DNA of 64,000 nt, from NCBI GenBank assembly GCA_964035575.1, contig OZ037869.1, forward strand, positions 372,001 through 436,000. Reading direction: 5' to 3'. This DNA is from Rhynchopus sp. YZ270_cl-10. Its lineage: Eukaryota > Euglenozoa > Diplonemea > Diplonemida > Diplonemidae. The notes beneath the pieces were generated by a model that worked only from the letters and a program-made list of their open reading frames with translations, had not been told where the DNA came from and ran no database searches. Shown here piece after piece: positions 42,101 through 51,288 of the stretch; the stretch's first letter is position 1; the number at the start of each line of letters is the position of its first letter. Position numbers and translations under genes: made by a program.

Positions 42101-43178
42101 GAGAGGCCAGCGTCGGTGTGAGCCACCCAATCCAGAGGCGCGTCGTGGTGCGTGCCACCATTGCACCGCTCCCGCGCCCACCACGCTGCTCCGCCTCGTT
42201 GTCCTCCTCGGTGAGTGAGGCTGCTGCTGCCCGCGAGGGGAAGTTGTGCTGCACAAAGCACCGGTCTGCCAGCTCCCGCAGCGCCGCCACGAGACGCACC
42301 CTGTCCGGCCCATACGGCACCCGCAGTGTCTTCTCGATCTCCGGCATGTGCACCGCGTTCGCCCCGTCGAACACCATCTGCCGCACCGCCGGACGTGCCA
42401 CCCCGTTCCTGCTGTACTGCAGCGTGCGTGCAGTGCGGTCCCCGGTCACTACCACCTTCCCGACCTGGTGCAGGTTGTTCACGTTCCACCACTCGATCGA
42501 TTCCACCGTCTTGGTCAGCCCTACGCGCTTCACATTAACCCCGGACGGCACAGTGCTGCAGAGACGCACCCCCACTGCCCGCAGCCCTTCGGGGGCGATC
42601 TCCACGTTGAACTCCACCGAGGCGTTGACCTCGAGGGCGTGCGCACACTGCGATATGTGGCAGAACAGCTTCCCGACGTAGAGCGCAGGGTCGTCCGAGG
42701 CGTAGACCTGTCCTGCGGGCAGCACGATCGGTACGTCTGGGGCAACCATCCCGTAGCCACGTGCGTTCCACGACACCACACGGCCACGCTGGCGGGTGCT
42801 GCTGTCAACAATGCCCGTGAGGTGCAGGTCGAGCAGGGCACTGCCCGCACGCTTTGCGTCCCCCGGGGATGCGACTGCCGTCCCGTTCACGTGTGTGATG
42901 CGCATCCCAGCGATGACCCCGGCCACAGAGGCAGGCGACCCCTTCACAACCTTGCGCACCACGCAGCCGTCGCCCAGCACCATCCCAAGCGACGCCGTCT
43001 CGTGTGCACGCTGCACGCACAGCGACACCTGCACGGGGCGCATTGCCGGTGCCGCAGTGGCCTCTGCAGACGCAGCCGTCGACGCTGCCTCGCACGACGA
43101 CGCCTCGCCCTCCGTCGTGTGGCTGCCCCGTGTCGACGTCGAGCCCAGCTTCGCCATGACCACGCTCGAGAGGTCCAT
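39153..43178 (-). CDS. Tandem ADP-ribosyltransferase (two PARP domains) with PDZ and cold-shock-like modules
   Basis: A 1341-residue intron-free frame from ATG 43178; the codons just upstream start with TTG and are ignored. N-terminal half: PDZ-like 1 (~50-105, SLGMVLGDGCVVRKV), cold-shock-like 1 (~115-205, GRVVSWNARGYGMVAPDVP), PDZ-like 2 (~470-530) and cold-shock-like 2 (~535-640, GRVESWSDRGGVLVPDVP). PARP 1 (~800-915): EGFHGTAEANV and FGAGEYFAKNP supply H and Y, but I see no Glu at the third triad site. A CCCH-like cluster lies at ~1055-1090 (CPKLCGPGKYCRGWN). PARP 2 (~1139-1341): KELWHGTACS, FGLGIYLADD and INNEFVVFHPAQVLPLY give a full H-Y-E triad. Two repeated ~75-aa modules (LWIGWLTPTL; LWMGWLDPEL) add to the internal duplication. 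PARP 2 should be active; PARP 1 is mono-ADP-ribosylating or inactive. The gene is GC-rich compared with its neighbours. Confidence 0.88.
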   Translation of the reverse strand: MDLSSVVMAKLGSTSTRGSHTTEGEASSCEAASTAASAEATAAPAMRPVQVSLCVQRAHETASLGMVLGDGCVVRKVVKGSPASVAGVIAGMRITHVNGTAVASPGDAKRAGSALLDLHLTGIVDSSTRQRGRVVSWNARGYGMVAPDVPIVLPAGQVYASDDPALYVGKLFCHISQCAHALEVNASVEFNVEIAPEGLRAVGVRLCSTVPSGVNVKRVGLTKTVESIEWWNVNNLHQVGKVVVTGDRTARTLQYSRNGVARPAVRQMVFDGANAVHMPEIEKTLRVPYGPDRVRLVAALRELADRCFVQHNFPSRAAAASLTEEDNEAEQRGGRGSGAMVARTTTRLWIGWLTPTLASRPAHLRRAVEELLEGHKVESVRECPVQDKLAVIVTLAGNRGVTLMQVCELNMREHAGGVRVTIDDAGSRSTRTATQTSSTTTAAKAGADMGRVELAMTVTLPRDLTCVSASSASASAAPQKKMKMLHTRSMGVRLDGTCRIAEVTPGSAASVAGMCPSMQVEQVAGQAVSTPADVEAVLAAHHGKDKDKAVGVAVVASMDSSGFVGGRVESWSDRGGVLVPDVPVFVPAGVLPASPSSAVYIGDVLCAPVALPAGVRSLAPGQAVAFRVHYQGGRVRALAVRAAKEGARLQEVAEAAQRNVRAGSDMARVVNHAPKICMMHLGGKCRKLDAKVKTNQTAAAHAQGGMLPRCAGGVHVDLPGTSSPSPSSSPSVHAKASSSEADEKKESEAESLRKVLTRVSRAKLQLLQQQVAEAAKGSHSWCGGQAMQVQEAWQLKNEALEFRFRATEYNMRQATGRAPDMIEGFHGTAEANVLSIALHGFDPLRRAGQVFGAGEYFAKNPNVSVGYCHGGAYMFLCGLILGAADVDHTWVQDMGYYVMKQQGGNIQCLPRYLIRFAPEACPEARLGKALAQFGGEADDAEATLRKMGEDQRGGVEACKGRVDATMMAAHTRCLWMGWLDPELGRDDAAVEASVRTFLAGHKVVMVKPERNGARVGAFVELAAAVGQAQLAELNTRPYGARGLRISVDDAQPGNAFLAQRRCPKLCGPGKYCRGWNLNGHHDWTETCSFRHSPDMFVTHGAQLQYETLRRGTAKYDELAEEVARKGLGVVTGVRRVINTKQEQAYESRRSFQQAKNGYVAEKELWHGTACSVLDTLLEGGLQCPSDTLASDACPRSGKKGLSTTLCGTACTHCTEKHSWGMCHMFGLGIYLADDAAKSHRYVRPQGRQHSLVRCRVNLGSPYMIEGNLQEQHGLHNVVRCVDPSAHVDASPHEWDALRGHDSYYVKGLGRKAKHGYGVINNEFVVFHPAQVLPLYVVDYKC

Positions 43179-43395
43179 ATTCTTCAACAAAAAAACCTAT
43201 TTTAGAGTGTGCGAAATTGAGGAGGACAGAGTGTACGAAGAAGCCTGAGTGGGCAGAGGGACAAAACCAAACGCTTTTTTTTTTTTTCTAAGATGAGGGA
43301 CTTTTCTTCCGCCCTCTTATAACCTTCTTTGTGTAAATCATGTCCAAGACTTATGTTAAACCCCCTCCCCTCCCCTCCTCCCTCCTCCCCCCTAC

Positions 43396-44151
43396 TCAAT
43401 GCCCAAGAGGCGGCTGTGGCGGCCACACCATTTCTCCGTGGAGCTGTACATTGATAGGCTTTGCGTAGAGGTGTGTGAACTCACCGATTGTGAGGCAGTA
43501 ATCCTTGCCTGGTGTGGAGTGCACTGCCTCTATACTGCTGATCGAGGGGATGATGTCGGGGTTCGTGGACTTAAGCGAGGCGAGACATTGCATCATTTGG
43601 AGCCGTTCCTTTTGGTAGGTTATGCCACCTAGGTCGATCAGGTGCATTGACATGTCAACTATGTTCTGTTTTAGCTTTTCCCGCGTCTTCGGCCCATCAC
43701 CACCTTGCAAAGACTGCTCCACCAACGTCCACTTCGAAAATGCTCTCTGCCCAATATCGTCTGTATAAGAGGCCACAACGATGTCCTTGACTGTGTCATA
43801 TTGTTCCAGGTTGCTCTGTATGTCTCCAATGTACTTCAAAATGCTCTGTGGAGGGCCTTCCAAAAAATGCAAAAAATTCTTGGGGGTTTCCACCAAAATG
43901 CCGGTGAAAGTGCTTGGGGTGTGGCCCCATTCTTCGCCCAAAAGAGTTTCGAAAAGCCCTTTGCAGCTTTCCGTTGACGTCAGCGCGCCGCATATTATGA
44001 TCCTGCTGCACAACGTCCCGTCATCTACATTTACTTTGAGACGATCCAGCACGACATCAAGCAGGTTGGGACTCTGCTGCTGTGCAAATGCATGCTCCTG
44101 AGGTGCATGTTCAATCGCCTTCACATCATCATGTCCTTCTTTACCGTCCAT
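43396..44151 (-). CDS. TEX47-like protein with BLUF-fold domain lacking photochemical residues
   Basis: A 251-residue protein from an ATG at 44151. Residues ~47-145 match the BLUF sandwich: SRIIICGAL as strand 1, FTGILVETPKNFLHFLEGPP as the TGLLLYxxGxFxQxLEGPP block, then ILKYIGDIQSN and VKDIVVAS. BLUF photosensors use a Tyr in strand 1 and a Gln before LEG; here these are Ile/Cys and His, so flavin photochemistry is unlikely. Animal TEX47 has a similar degenerate BLUF fold and is linked to sperm. The C-terminal ~100 residues are helical and end in a proline-rich tail. A flagellar role is inferred from that resemblance and from flagellar candidates elsewhere in the window. Confidence 0.65.
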   Translation of the reverse strand: MDGKEGHDDVKAIEHAPQEHAFAQQQSPNLLDVVLDRLKVNVDDGTLCSRIIICGALTSTESCKGLFETLLGEEWGHTPSTFTGILVETPKNFLHFLEGPPQSILKYIGDIQSNLEQYDTVKDIVVASYTDDIGQRAFSKWTLVEQSLQGGDGPKTREKLKQNIVDMSMHLIDLGGITYQKERLQMMQCLASLKSTNPDIIPSISSIEAVHSTPGKDYCLTIGEFTHLYAKPINVQLHGEMVWPPQPPLGH

Positions 44152-44477
44152 TTCTGGAGGTATCTGTGTGTAAACCTATGGGTAATAATATTATACAAAA
44201 TGAAACCAACAATTGATTTGAAATAAAAGCCCTCTTGGCATTGGGGAGAGGGGGGGAAACGCTTTTTTTCTATTCTGACTCAGCTCTATCTAAAAAAAGG
44301 CTTTTATTTTGTGGTACAACGGGGAGCGGGGATTAACTAAATTTACTCGGGAGAAGAAAAAAAAAAAACGAAACTATTTTTAAAGACGAACGTGCCTCTC
44401 TACACACCATCAAAGAACAGTTTGGTGATGGAACCTCTGCTGCCTTCACTATTTTGCATAAAAACACTCTACCCCTC
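44152..44477. other. Intergenic DNA
   Basis: A/T-rich spacer with a degenerate hairpin at 44384. No gene is seen. Confidence 0.6.
44384..44411 (-). repeat. Loop-conserved hairpin, degenerate
   Basis: AGACGAACGTGCCTCTCTAC then ACACCATC keeps GTGCCTCTC; the arms pair partly. Confidence 0.4.
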
Positions 44478-47400
44478 TCAGTAACTCCCGGAAGAGGTGT
44501 AGATAGGTGAAGCCGAGGAGGGGAGCGTTGAGCGCTGAGTACCGGATGGGCGGGTCAAGGCAGGTGAGTCGCTGCTGCTTCTGTGGGGTTGTTTTGGGTT
44601 AAATAGATATGGCAGTCCGGGACTTTTCTCTTCATTTCTAACCAAAAAAAAATCGAAAAAATAAGAAATGCTCATACCCATCCTCCGAGAGACGCAGCAA
44701 GGATACCCACTGCTGGCCCATGAGAGACTCCATCATGCCTTCTACCCCGAGGCCCGAGGTTTGCCTGGATGCGGCGGGGCTTGCGTCTGTGGTCGGAGCT
44801 TTGGGAGTGGGCTGGTGGGTGGCGGGGGTGTGCTGCTGTTGCTGTGCATGCGAGACCACAGCAGCAGAGGCGCCAGCACTCATCACGTTGGAGCGGAGGT
44901 AGTGCTCCTGCTCGAGAATTTCCTTCAGCTGGCCTTGCTGCTGTCTCTGCTGTGTGTGTGCGGGCTCCTGTCGTGGGGCTTGCTGTATTGTGTTCACCCC
45001 AGCCATGGGGTCGTCGTGCAGCGCCTTATGTCTCCTCGTCGCGGCGTCCAGGAGTAAGTCCTTCCTCGCACGGTCCAATTCAGTGCGCTGCTTGGCAAGG
45101 CTCGCCCGTTCTGCCTCCAAGTGGTTTGCCTTGTCAGCCTCATCCGCCGCAGCGCGAGCCTCCACCTGGTCAGCAGCAGAGCGGATCTCGTCGCGCACCT
45201 TCTGCAGATCTTTAGACTTCTGGTAAGCCATGTTCCCCAGGTCTTTGACACGGTATAGTTCGTCCCGGAGCTTCTCCTTTTCAATGGCAAGATCGTGCTC
45301 CTGGCGTTGCAGGTCTGCGAGTTGTGTTTGTATGCGTGATGCGGCTTCCTTCGCAAGGTCTTCTTTCTTGGCAGCTTCGCGGAGAATGCCTTCCGCTTCG
45401 TCGCGTTGTTGTGCCATCTTGGCTTCGTTGTCGTTGAGGTTGCGTAGGTGTGCTTCGCGTTGGCGGTCGAATTCACGACGTTCTTGGGTAAGGGACTGCC
45501 GCTCTGCTTTAAGATCGTCAACAGCTTCGACAACACGGTTGACACTGTCGTTCTGTTCTGCGTCAGAGTCAAGCTTGTGTCTGAGGCAGTCCCGCATCCA
45601 CTTACGGTGCTCCCGTTCGTAGTCTTCACGCGCCTTATCCGCTCGAGTCACGCTAGCAACCAGACGGCTGCGTTCATCGTCCTGCTGCCTTTTAATGCCA
45701 TCGACAGTAACCTTGAAGTCTGCGAACATACGAGACAGCATGATTCGCTCGCTCTCGAGGTGCTGCTGCTTCTCTGAAGCGGCACGTCTCATCTCTTCTA
45801 GGATAGCCTCACGGTCAGCAATGCCTGCCTCCCTGTCGGAGTTGACGGCCTCGAAGGAAGAGTCCCACTGTTGTTTGACCTGGGAGAGCTGTTGCATGTT
45901 GTTCTGGAGGGACGTCTCGCATGCGGTCAGCTTCAACAGCGCCTCGCCAAACTGGCCCATAGCGGAGACAGTGTCGCGGTGCTGGGTCTCCTGCAGCTTG
46001 ATCACTGCCTCGTATTTCTTAGCAAGGTCGTCCATCTGTTGTTGTGTCATTTTGCGATGGTGCTTGCGTTCTTCTTCAGAATGTGTTTGGCTGGTTTTAA
46101 TTTGCTGTTCGTGTGCACGCATCATTTGATCCTGCGCAGTGGTGTAGCCTAGAGTAATCCGTTCTACGGTTTGCTGATGTTCTGCGTGGATACGTTGTCC
46201 CCAGACCTCACGTTCCGCAAGCTCCTGTTGGGCTTGCTTTTGGCGTTCCTCGCGGAGTTGGGTTTCGCGGTCGGTGCGTTCTCTGTCATCCTTCTGGCTT
46301 CGGAGGAGACGTTCCTCTTCATCCCGTCTCTCCCGCTCTAAGCGTTCTTCTTGGTCCTTTACCCGCCATTTTGTTAATTCCTGCCGTTCAATTTGGTGTC
46401 GGAGGTCTTCCCGCTTCTGCATTTCATCCATCCAACGTTGTTGTTCTATACGCATCGACTGCATCATGGCTTCTTCCCGCACCTTCTGATACGAAGTGAT
46501 CTCCGTCGCGCAGTTATGAAGCATCACCTGAAACTGCATCGACAGCGGCATATCAGTGGGAACGTTCTTCGCTATCGCTGCTGCCCCTGGTGGGGGTGTG
46601 TACGGCAGGACTGAAGGATCCGCCATGGCCTGTTGGAGGTCAAGGTTCTTCCGTTTTTCAAGTGAATAATCATCGAGGGTCTGTCCATGGGTGGTTTGCA
46701 GCGATTTTAGTTCTTTCCGGAGGGAGTCAAGCTCGTCGGATTCTTGCTGGAGGCGGGTGTTGATTTGCGAGGTTTTCTGTTGTTGGCTGCGGGTTTCTTC
46801 GTATTCACGGCGCATGTCGTCGCGGTCTCGCTCAACGCGGGTGGTGATTTCATCCTGCATTCTCCTCTCCTCCATTAACTTCGTTGCCTGTACAGTCAAC
46901 CGCGTCACCTTGTCTTCCAACTCTCTAGCCCGCACCCTCTCCGCCTCTGTTTCATTTGCCTTCCGTTTCACCTCTTCCTCATGCTCCTTATCAGCTTGCA
47001 GCTTCCGTTCTTCTGCTTGCCTCAACTCTTCTTTTAGTCTGGCCACTTCTTCGGGCAATGTTTTCATTGCCCCCCCTCCTTGAGGGCGGGTAGCTGTTGA
47101 TGGAGCGCGGGTCTGTCGGGTTGCAGGGGAAGGTGCGTCCCGCTCTGTCGGCACGGCGATGGGGGTAGGGGTAGGCAAGGCTGCGCCCCGACCGCCGCGG
47201 GGGTTGCTGAGAAAGGAGAAGTTGATGTCATCGTCGTCGTCGTCGTCATCGTCGAGGGTGGGTCGCTTCTTCGGTTGTGCTGAAGGAACGTTTTGCGCCT
47301 GCGGGGTGCTGCTAGGCAGGGAGGACTGAGAAGGGCCTGCCTTCGGGCTGACCCCACCCAGCGCAGGGGGGCCTTTGCTCTGTGGAGGGTTGCTCGTCCG

Positions 47401-47559
47401 CCCTGTCGTAGGGGTGGAGCCGTAGTTAGCCCCGCCGGAGCCAAGAATGGAGGTCCCTGCACGTCGTCCTTTGGCTGCAGGTTTGGGTGCGTTCTTGGCA
47501 GGGGGGGCATCGTCGTCAAGACCTAGGTCTGCTAGCATGTCATCACCGCTATCGGTCAT
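44478..47559 (-). CDS. Long coiled-coil protein, FBF1-like candidate; one intron
   Basis: Exon 1 (47559-44678) and exon 2 (44580-44478) join through a 97-bp intron (GTATGA/ACAG, phase 2) into 994 aa. Without splicing the frame would end in an odd Phe-rich tail, while the spliced end is a normal Ser/Pro tail. Residues 1-150 are disordered, with an Asp run (~95-105) before INFSFLSNPRGGRG. Residues ~170-880 are almost continuous Glu/Arg/Gln-rich coiled coil. A Gln/His-rich linker and GVEGMMESLMGQQWVSLLRL follow. Acidic N-terminus, disordered lead and long coiled coil resemble FBF1, a ciliary transition-fibre protein. Coiled coils mislead easily, so the family is tentative although the gene is certain. 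Confidence 0.8.
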
Positions 47560-47750
47560 GTTGTTTTTTTTGAAAACTCGGTTTTGTATTAGTGTAGTTA
47601 GTCACCCAAGGATGCACGCTACTATGTTTTTTGGTGTATCGTTCTGGAGATTCGGGTTAGAGGGGAAAAGTGGTACGGAGGGCGGGGATTTCACAAAAAA
47701 TTTCAATCCTATTCATAACGATCTGGGTGTAAAAAAAAATTGTGAAAATT

Positions 47751-47818
47751 TGGTGTGGCCGACGACCCCAAAATAGCAGAAAGTAGCACAAAGATAGCAC
47801 CCCCTTTCAGCCACACCA
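47751..47818. mobile_element. 68-bp MITE, TGGTGTGG ends
   Basis: TGGTGTGGCCGA at the left and TTCAGCCACACCA at the right form the inverted ends, with one mismatch. GAAAA-containing flanks on both sides may be a decayed target-site duplication. Same family as 8529-8608. Confidence 0.65.
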
Positions 47819-48887
47819 GAAAACGTTGTGAAAAAGTTGTGAAACCCCACCGTATAGCACCAAAAAGAGGAGAACAGAGAAGATCAAAAAAATAGAAGTC
47901 TTTTTTTTTTTGGATTTTGTTGCAACGAAATTCCCCCATAAAGTCAAGATGTTGTTTTTTTTTGGGTGGGGGAACATGGTAGGGAAAATGGAGGAGGGGG
48001 AAAACAACCGTGGGGGGGGAGTATTTTAACGGAGAGATGCAGGGAGGTCAAAAAAAAAAATCGATATACTGCCTCGTGAGTTTGCGCGCCCCTCCAGCCA
48101 GAAGGCTGGAGGGGGTGGTGGGAGCTTGCCTGTTGCTCTGTATTGGTGTAGGCAATACCCGTTTACTTCTTTTAACAAAAAAAAAAAGGGTTAAAGTCGT
48201 TTAGACTTTGATTCTTCTTTGTTGTCTTTTCATTGCAAACACCTGAGGTGCTCTTCTTCTGTTCCTCTGCGCTCTGGAATATCAACTCCCCCCCCTTGGG
48301 TTGTACCTCAAACGACAGAACCCAAACAACCAAAAGAAAAGAAAAGTTTATACCTCTCGTGCTTACCTTGATCACCAAAAAAAAAAAGGTGTCGTTTGTC
48401 GTTCCCTCACCCTTCTTGTAGTGGTTTGATGCGTTGATGCTCCACACACTATCTCTCACCTGTTGGGTGATGGTGTTGCACTGCACGGTTGGGGTGAGTG
48501 AACCACATGACACTTTTTCCGTTCACAAAGTGGTCGTAAAAAATAAGTACAACAAAAAGCCGAAACAACAATAACAACAAAAAATAGGCCAAGATAGAAC
48601 CGCGGAGTTAGAAAAATACAAAAAGGAAATTCGAAGAGAAGAAAGAAAAATTGAATGGGGCACTTTTTCCGTGAAAGGCACTCATTTTTATACACTCATT
48701 TTTTTTTTCCCTCCCCCCCAGAATTCCTTACCAACAAAACAAAAGAAAAAAAAAAAAATGAAAATTTAGAAAGTCCACAACAACCAGGTCTACGAGAGAC
48801 AGGTTGAAGTAAAATTTCTCTGCGGGAAAATCCACAAACAAACCAAAATAAAAAAGCGCCGAGTTAGTACCAAAGAAAGATATAATT

Positions 48888-48954
48888 GGTGCTCCTGAAA
48901 ACCCTATTTTGCGTAGTTGTTGCGTACTTGGTATTTTTTTATTTCAGGAGCACC
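48888..48954. mobile_element. 67-bp fold-back element
   Basis: GGTGCTCCTGAAA at the left is inverted as TTTCAGGAGCACC at the right (13 bp perfect). ATAAT occurs on both flanks. Non-coding. Confidence 0.55.
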
Positions 48955-48978
48955 CATAATAGATTTTTTTTTTTGAAA

Positions 48979-49004
48979 GATGCATTGTGCCTCTCATCAC
49001 ATCT
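48979..49004 (-). repeat. Loop-conserved hairpin (short form)
   Basis: AGATGCATTGTGCCTCTCAT then CACATCT: AGAT/ATCT and GTG/CAC pair around CCTCTCAT. Confidence 0.5.
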
Positions 49005-49110
49005 GAGCACCAAAGAAAAAAAAAAAGCCTCACGAGAAAACATTGAAGGTCTCAACATCTTCTCAACGACGAGCCTCGCAATTTAAAAAATAACACTATT
49101 CGCAACATAG

Positions 49111-49659
49111 TCAATGCCTGGCGACTCTTCCGATGACATCGGACATTTTCCTTCCATTGTCAAGGTACGTTTGGATGTTGGAAGGCGTGGCCGACCATTC
49201 TGCACTTTCCTTTGTGAAGGGTGGGGCGCTTCTTTCGTACACCCCGATGAAGGATTGGATGAAGGTCACGAAAAAGCGGAAGAATTCTTTGTTTTGATCG
49301 AGGCCTTCTTCACGCGCTGCCCAGAAGATCAGGCGCATCCACACACGGCAGTCATCAAGCTTGAAGCGACGTCCAATGTGCGAAGACTTTCTCTTCGGAC
49401 ATTCCCACGCCTTTCTGTGCGACATAGAGCGTGCGTCAGGGTGGCGATGCGAGCTCCACACTGCCTCTCCACCCATCTTCTCTGCAATCCACATCCCCAG
49501 ACGGATTCCATGAGGTTCATGGTGGTTTGTCACGAATTGGTCTACATGTGAGTCGACAAACACCCGAGCGTAAAAGCGATCTGCCATTTTAACCAGTCTA
49601 GCAGGACCTCCAATGTCCGCAAGCATTGTCTTAGTATGCGAACCGCAGAGCGCTGTCAT
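49111..49659 (-). CDS. Globin-like protein (truncated-haemoglobin type)
   Basis: A 182-residue frame from an ATG at 49659. LVKMADRFYARVFVDSHVDQF matches helices A-B of truncated haemoglobins. HEPHGIRLGMWIAEKMGGE matches the E-helix region leading to the family's 'GWLGGP' turn, and a His-containing stretch (SHRHPDARSMSHRKAW) follows where group II members have 'HP.LR.RH..F'. The C-terminal helices are RVWMRLIFWAAREEG and FFRFFVTFIQSFIGVYER. I favour group II-like. Such globins bind O2 or NO, and the function here is unknown. The next gene upstream in the array makes uroporphyrinogen III for haem, which may be coincidence. Confidence 0.7.
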   Translation of the reverse strand: MTALCGSHTKTMLADIGGPARLVKMADRFYARVFVDSHVDQFVTNHHEPHGIRLGMWIAEKMGGEAVWSSHRHPDARSMSHRKAWECPKRKSSHIGRRFKLDDCRVWMRLIFWAAREEGLDQNKEFFRFFVTFIQSFIGVYERSAPPFTKESAEWSATPSNIQTYLDNGRKMSDVIGRVARH

Positions 49660-49832
49660 TGTTTATAAAGAAGAGGGGAAGAGGGTTCCTGTAGAGGGAG
49701 AGAGTTTTGTTTTTGTTTGTGCGTAAAGTGTGTAATATTCTGTGATATTTTACTGCAATACGCTCCCATTGACCTGCAGTGAAGAGGAAACTTCTTTGAG
49801 GCCAAAAACGTTGGTGTGAAATAACACAAACA

Positions 49833-49901
49833 ACGCCCTCTCGTGGCAAGTGTATCTTTGGCACATTGATTGATCGGGTGGACACCCAACCATGCAGTCC
49901 T
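49833..49901 (-). repeat. Partial copy of the ~100-nt structured repeat
   Basis: CGCCCTCTCGTGGCAAGTGT at the left and GGTGGACACCCAACCATGCA-GTCC at the right keep the core loop and the 3' half of the central stem; the middle has diverged. Confidence 0.55.
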
Positions 49902-49940
49902 ATCTGGAAAAAAAAAATGGAGGATCACTTTGTTATTTTA

Positions 49941-50780
49941 TCAAAGCCCCATTGCAGCGATTACCCCTTCTGCCGTTGGTGTACCCGCAACCGCATCTAC
50001 AGTGAGACCTGCGTCTCTCGCAGACCCTGCAGTCGTGGGCCCTACTGTTATGAGCATCGCATCACCCCCACCCCGCTGCACACGCCCTAGCAGCTCCGTC
50101 GCCACCGCAATGCCGTGCTTTGAGTAAAGCACCACGGCACTTCTTCGCTCCCCGAGCATTTCCCCTGCAACGTTCTCTATAGCCTGTACAGACGCAGACG
50201 CTTCCGCTTTGTACACCACTACTGTCGTTAACATATGACCTGAAGTTTCTAGCATGGTTGGCAGCTCGTTTCTTCGGTCTTCTCCTGCTGCCCACCATAA
50301 AGGAATCTTTGGATCTGCTTCAGATTGGATGTATGCTGCTAAGGCTGAGGCGGTACCGGAAGATTCGCCGCAAATTGTTAAGGATAGCCCAGCTTGGTGC
50401 AATGCTTCTTCTAATAACGCTGTTACCGCATCGCGTGTTGCAGGGCCGACCACGTAGACGTGCAGACCATCTGCCTCATGAGAGAGAAGAGAAGTCACAA
50501 CACAGTCCACAAACCCTTCTTCACGGAGGGCCGTGACTGCTCGTTTGCTGGTAATGATGATGGAAGGGAAAATTGAATCTGTACTAAACGCACCGTTCAA
50601 AACCCCTTTATTCACAGCTACCGTCAAGCAGGGGAGGAACACTACCCGCGCAGAGCGGGGAGAGTTCGGAGGGGAGGAGGAGGGGGAGGAAGAGGAGACC
50701 GGAGGTGCGGAAAGAACTGCGCGATACGCCGCATCCTCCTCCTTAAGAACAACTACAAGGGAAGGGGGTTGGCGGGGCAT
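49941..50780 (-). CDS. UROS: Uroporphyrinogen-III synthase
   Basis: A 279-residue protein from an ATG at 50780. It has the HemD/UROS double-lobe pattern: an N-terminal lobe with SIIITSKRAVTALREEG (family 'vvFTSxnAV.al'), VYVVGPATRDAV at the hinge ('vGxaTa.al'), a second lobe with IPLWWAAGEDRRNELP ('lrGe.gR..l...L'), TTVVVYKAEAS ('VYr') and TVGPTTAGSARDAGL ('iGp.Ta.al...G'). It closes hydroxymethylbilane with inversion of ring D to give uroporphyrinogen III, in the cytosol or a plastid. No targeting peptide is obvious. The low-complexity Ser/Pro insert at ~25-45 is unusual. Sequence conservation in this family is low, but the order of motifs is complete. Confidence 0.9.
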   Translation of the reverse strand: MPRQPPSLVVVLKEEDAAYRAVLSAPPVSSSSPSSSPPNSPRSARVVFLPCLTVAVNKGVLNGAFSTDSIFPSIIITSKRAVTALREEGFVDCVVTSLLSHEADGLHVYVVGPATRDAVTALLEEALHQAGLSLTICGESSGTASALAAYIQSEADPKIPLWWAAGEDRRNELPTMLETSGHMLTTVVVYKAEASASVQAIENVAGEMLGERRSAVVLYSKHGIAVATELLGRVQRGGGDAMLITVGPTTAGSARDAGLTVDAVAGTPTAEGVIAAMGL

Positions 50781-50943
50781 TGCATGTACCCTCCCCCCAA
50801 GGCACCTTACTCAATATTGAGGGGGGGGAGGGAGAAGGGAGGGGTTGTGAGAAAAAATGATGTCTTTTTTTTGGCTTTGCGTTGGTTGAAGAGAAAGTAA
50901 AAAAAAAGGGTTGTCAATGAAAAAAAGTTGTCAGAAATGAAAT

Positions 50944-50970
50944 GATATGCGCTGCATAGGCGCACACATC
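50944..50970 (-). repeat. Loop-conserved hairpin, degenerate loop
   Basis: GATATGCGCTGCATAGGCGC then ACACATC: GAT/ATC and GCGC/GCGC pair; the core is lost. Confidence 0.4.
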
Positions 50971-51141
50971 GTAGAAAGAAAAAAATATATAGAAGAGAAA
51001 CGCTTTTAGTAGAAATGTATGAATACCTAAAAGGCAGTGCCTCAAGGCGCTCTAAGGCAAGTTCGGTTTAACCCATCCGAAGGTAATGTGTTCGTTCCCT
51101 ACCCAAAAAAAAAAACAGATGCATCTCTTGTAAAGATACTG

Positions 51142-51288
51142 TGGTGTGTTCCATTTGGGGTATCGAAAAATACAAAATTTTCATTTCAATTCATAACTCT
51201 TCACAACTCTTCACACACGTTTTTTTGTGAAGAGTTGTGAATTGAAATGAAAATTTGTATTTTTCGATACCCCAAATGGAACACACCA
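51142..51288. mobile_element. 147-bp fold-back MITE with perfect 6-bp target-site duplication
   Basis: Arms of ~60 bases are nearly perfect inverses (TGGTGTGTTCCATTTGGGGT ... ACCCCAAATGGAACACACCA), separated by ~20 bases around CACACG. ATACTG flanks both ends (51136-51141 and 51289-51294). The ends share TGGTGTG with the elements at 8529 and 47751. Confidence 0.85.

Larger units (their letters stand above)
47560..49110. other. 1.55 kb gap with two small MITE-like elements and a hairpin
   Basis: No gene is seen. Contains the 68-bp MITE at 47751, a 67-bp fold-back at 48888, a short GGAGGGG/CCCCTCC stem near 48090-48115 (CCTCCAGCCAGAAGGCTGGA), and a hairpin at 48979. A CCTCTCGTGCTTACCTTGAT fragment at ~48354 is half of a loop-conserved hairpin. 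Confidence 0.65.
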
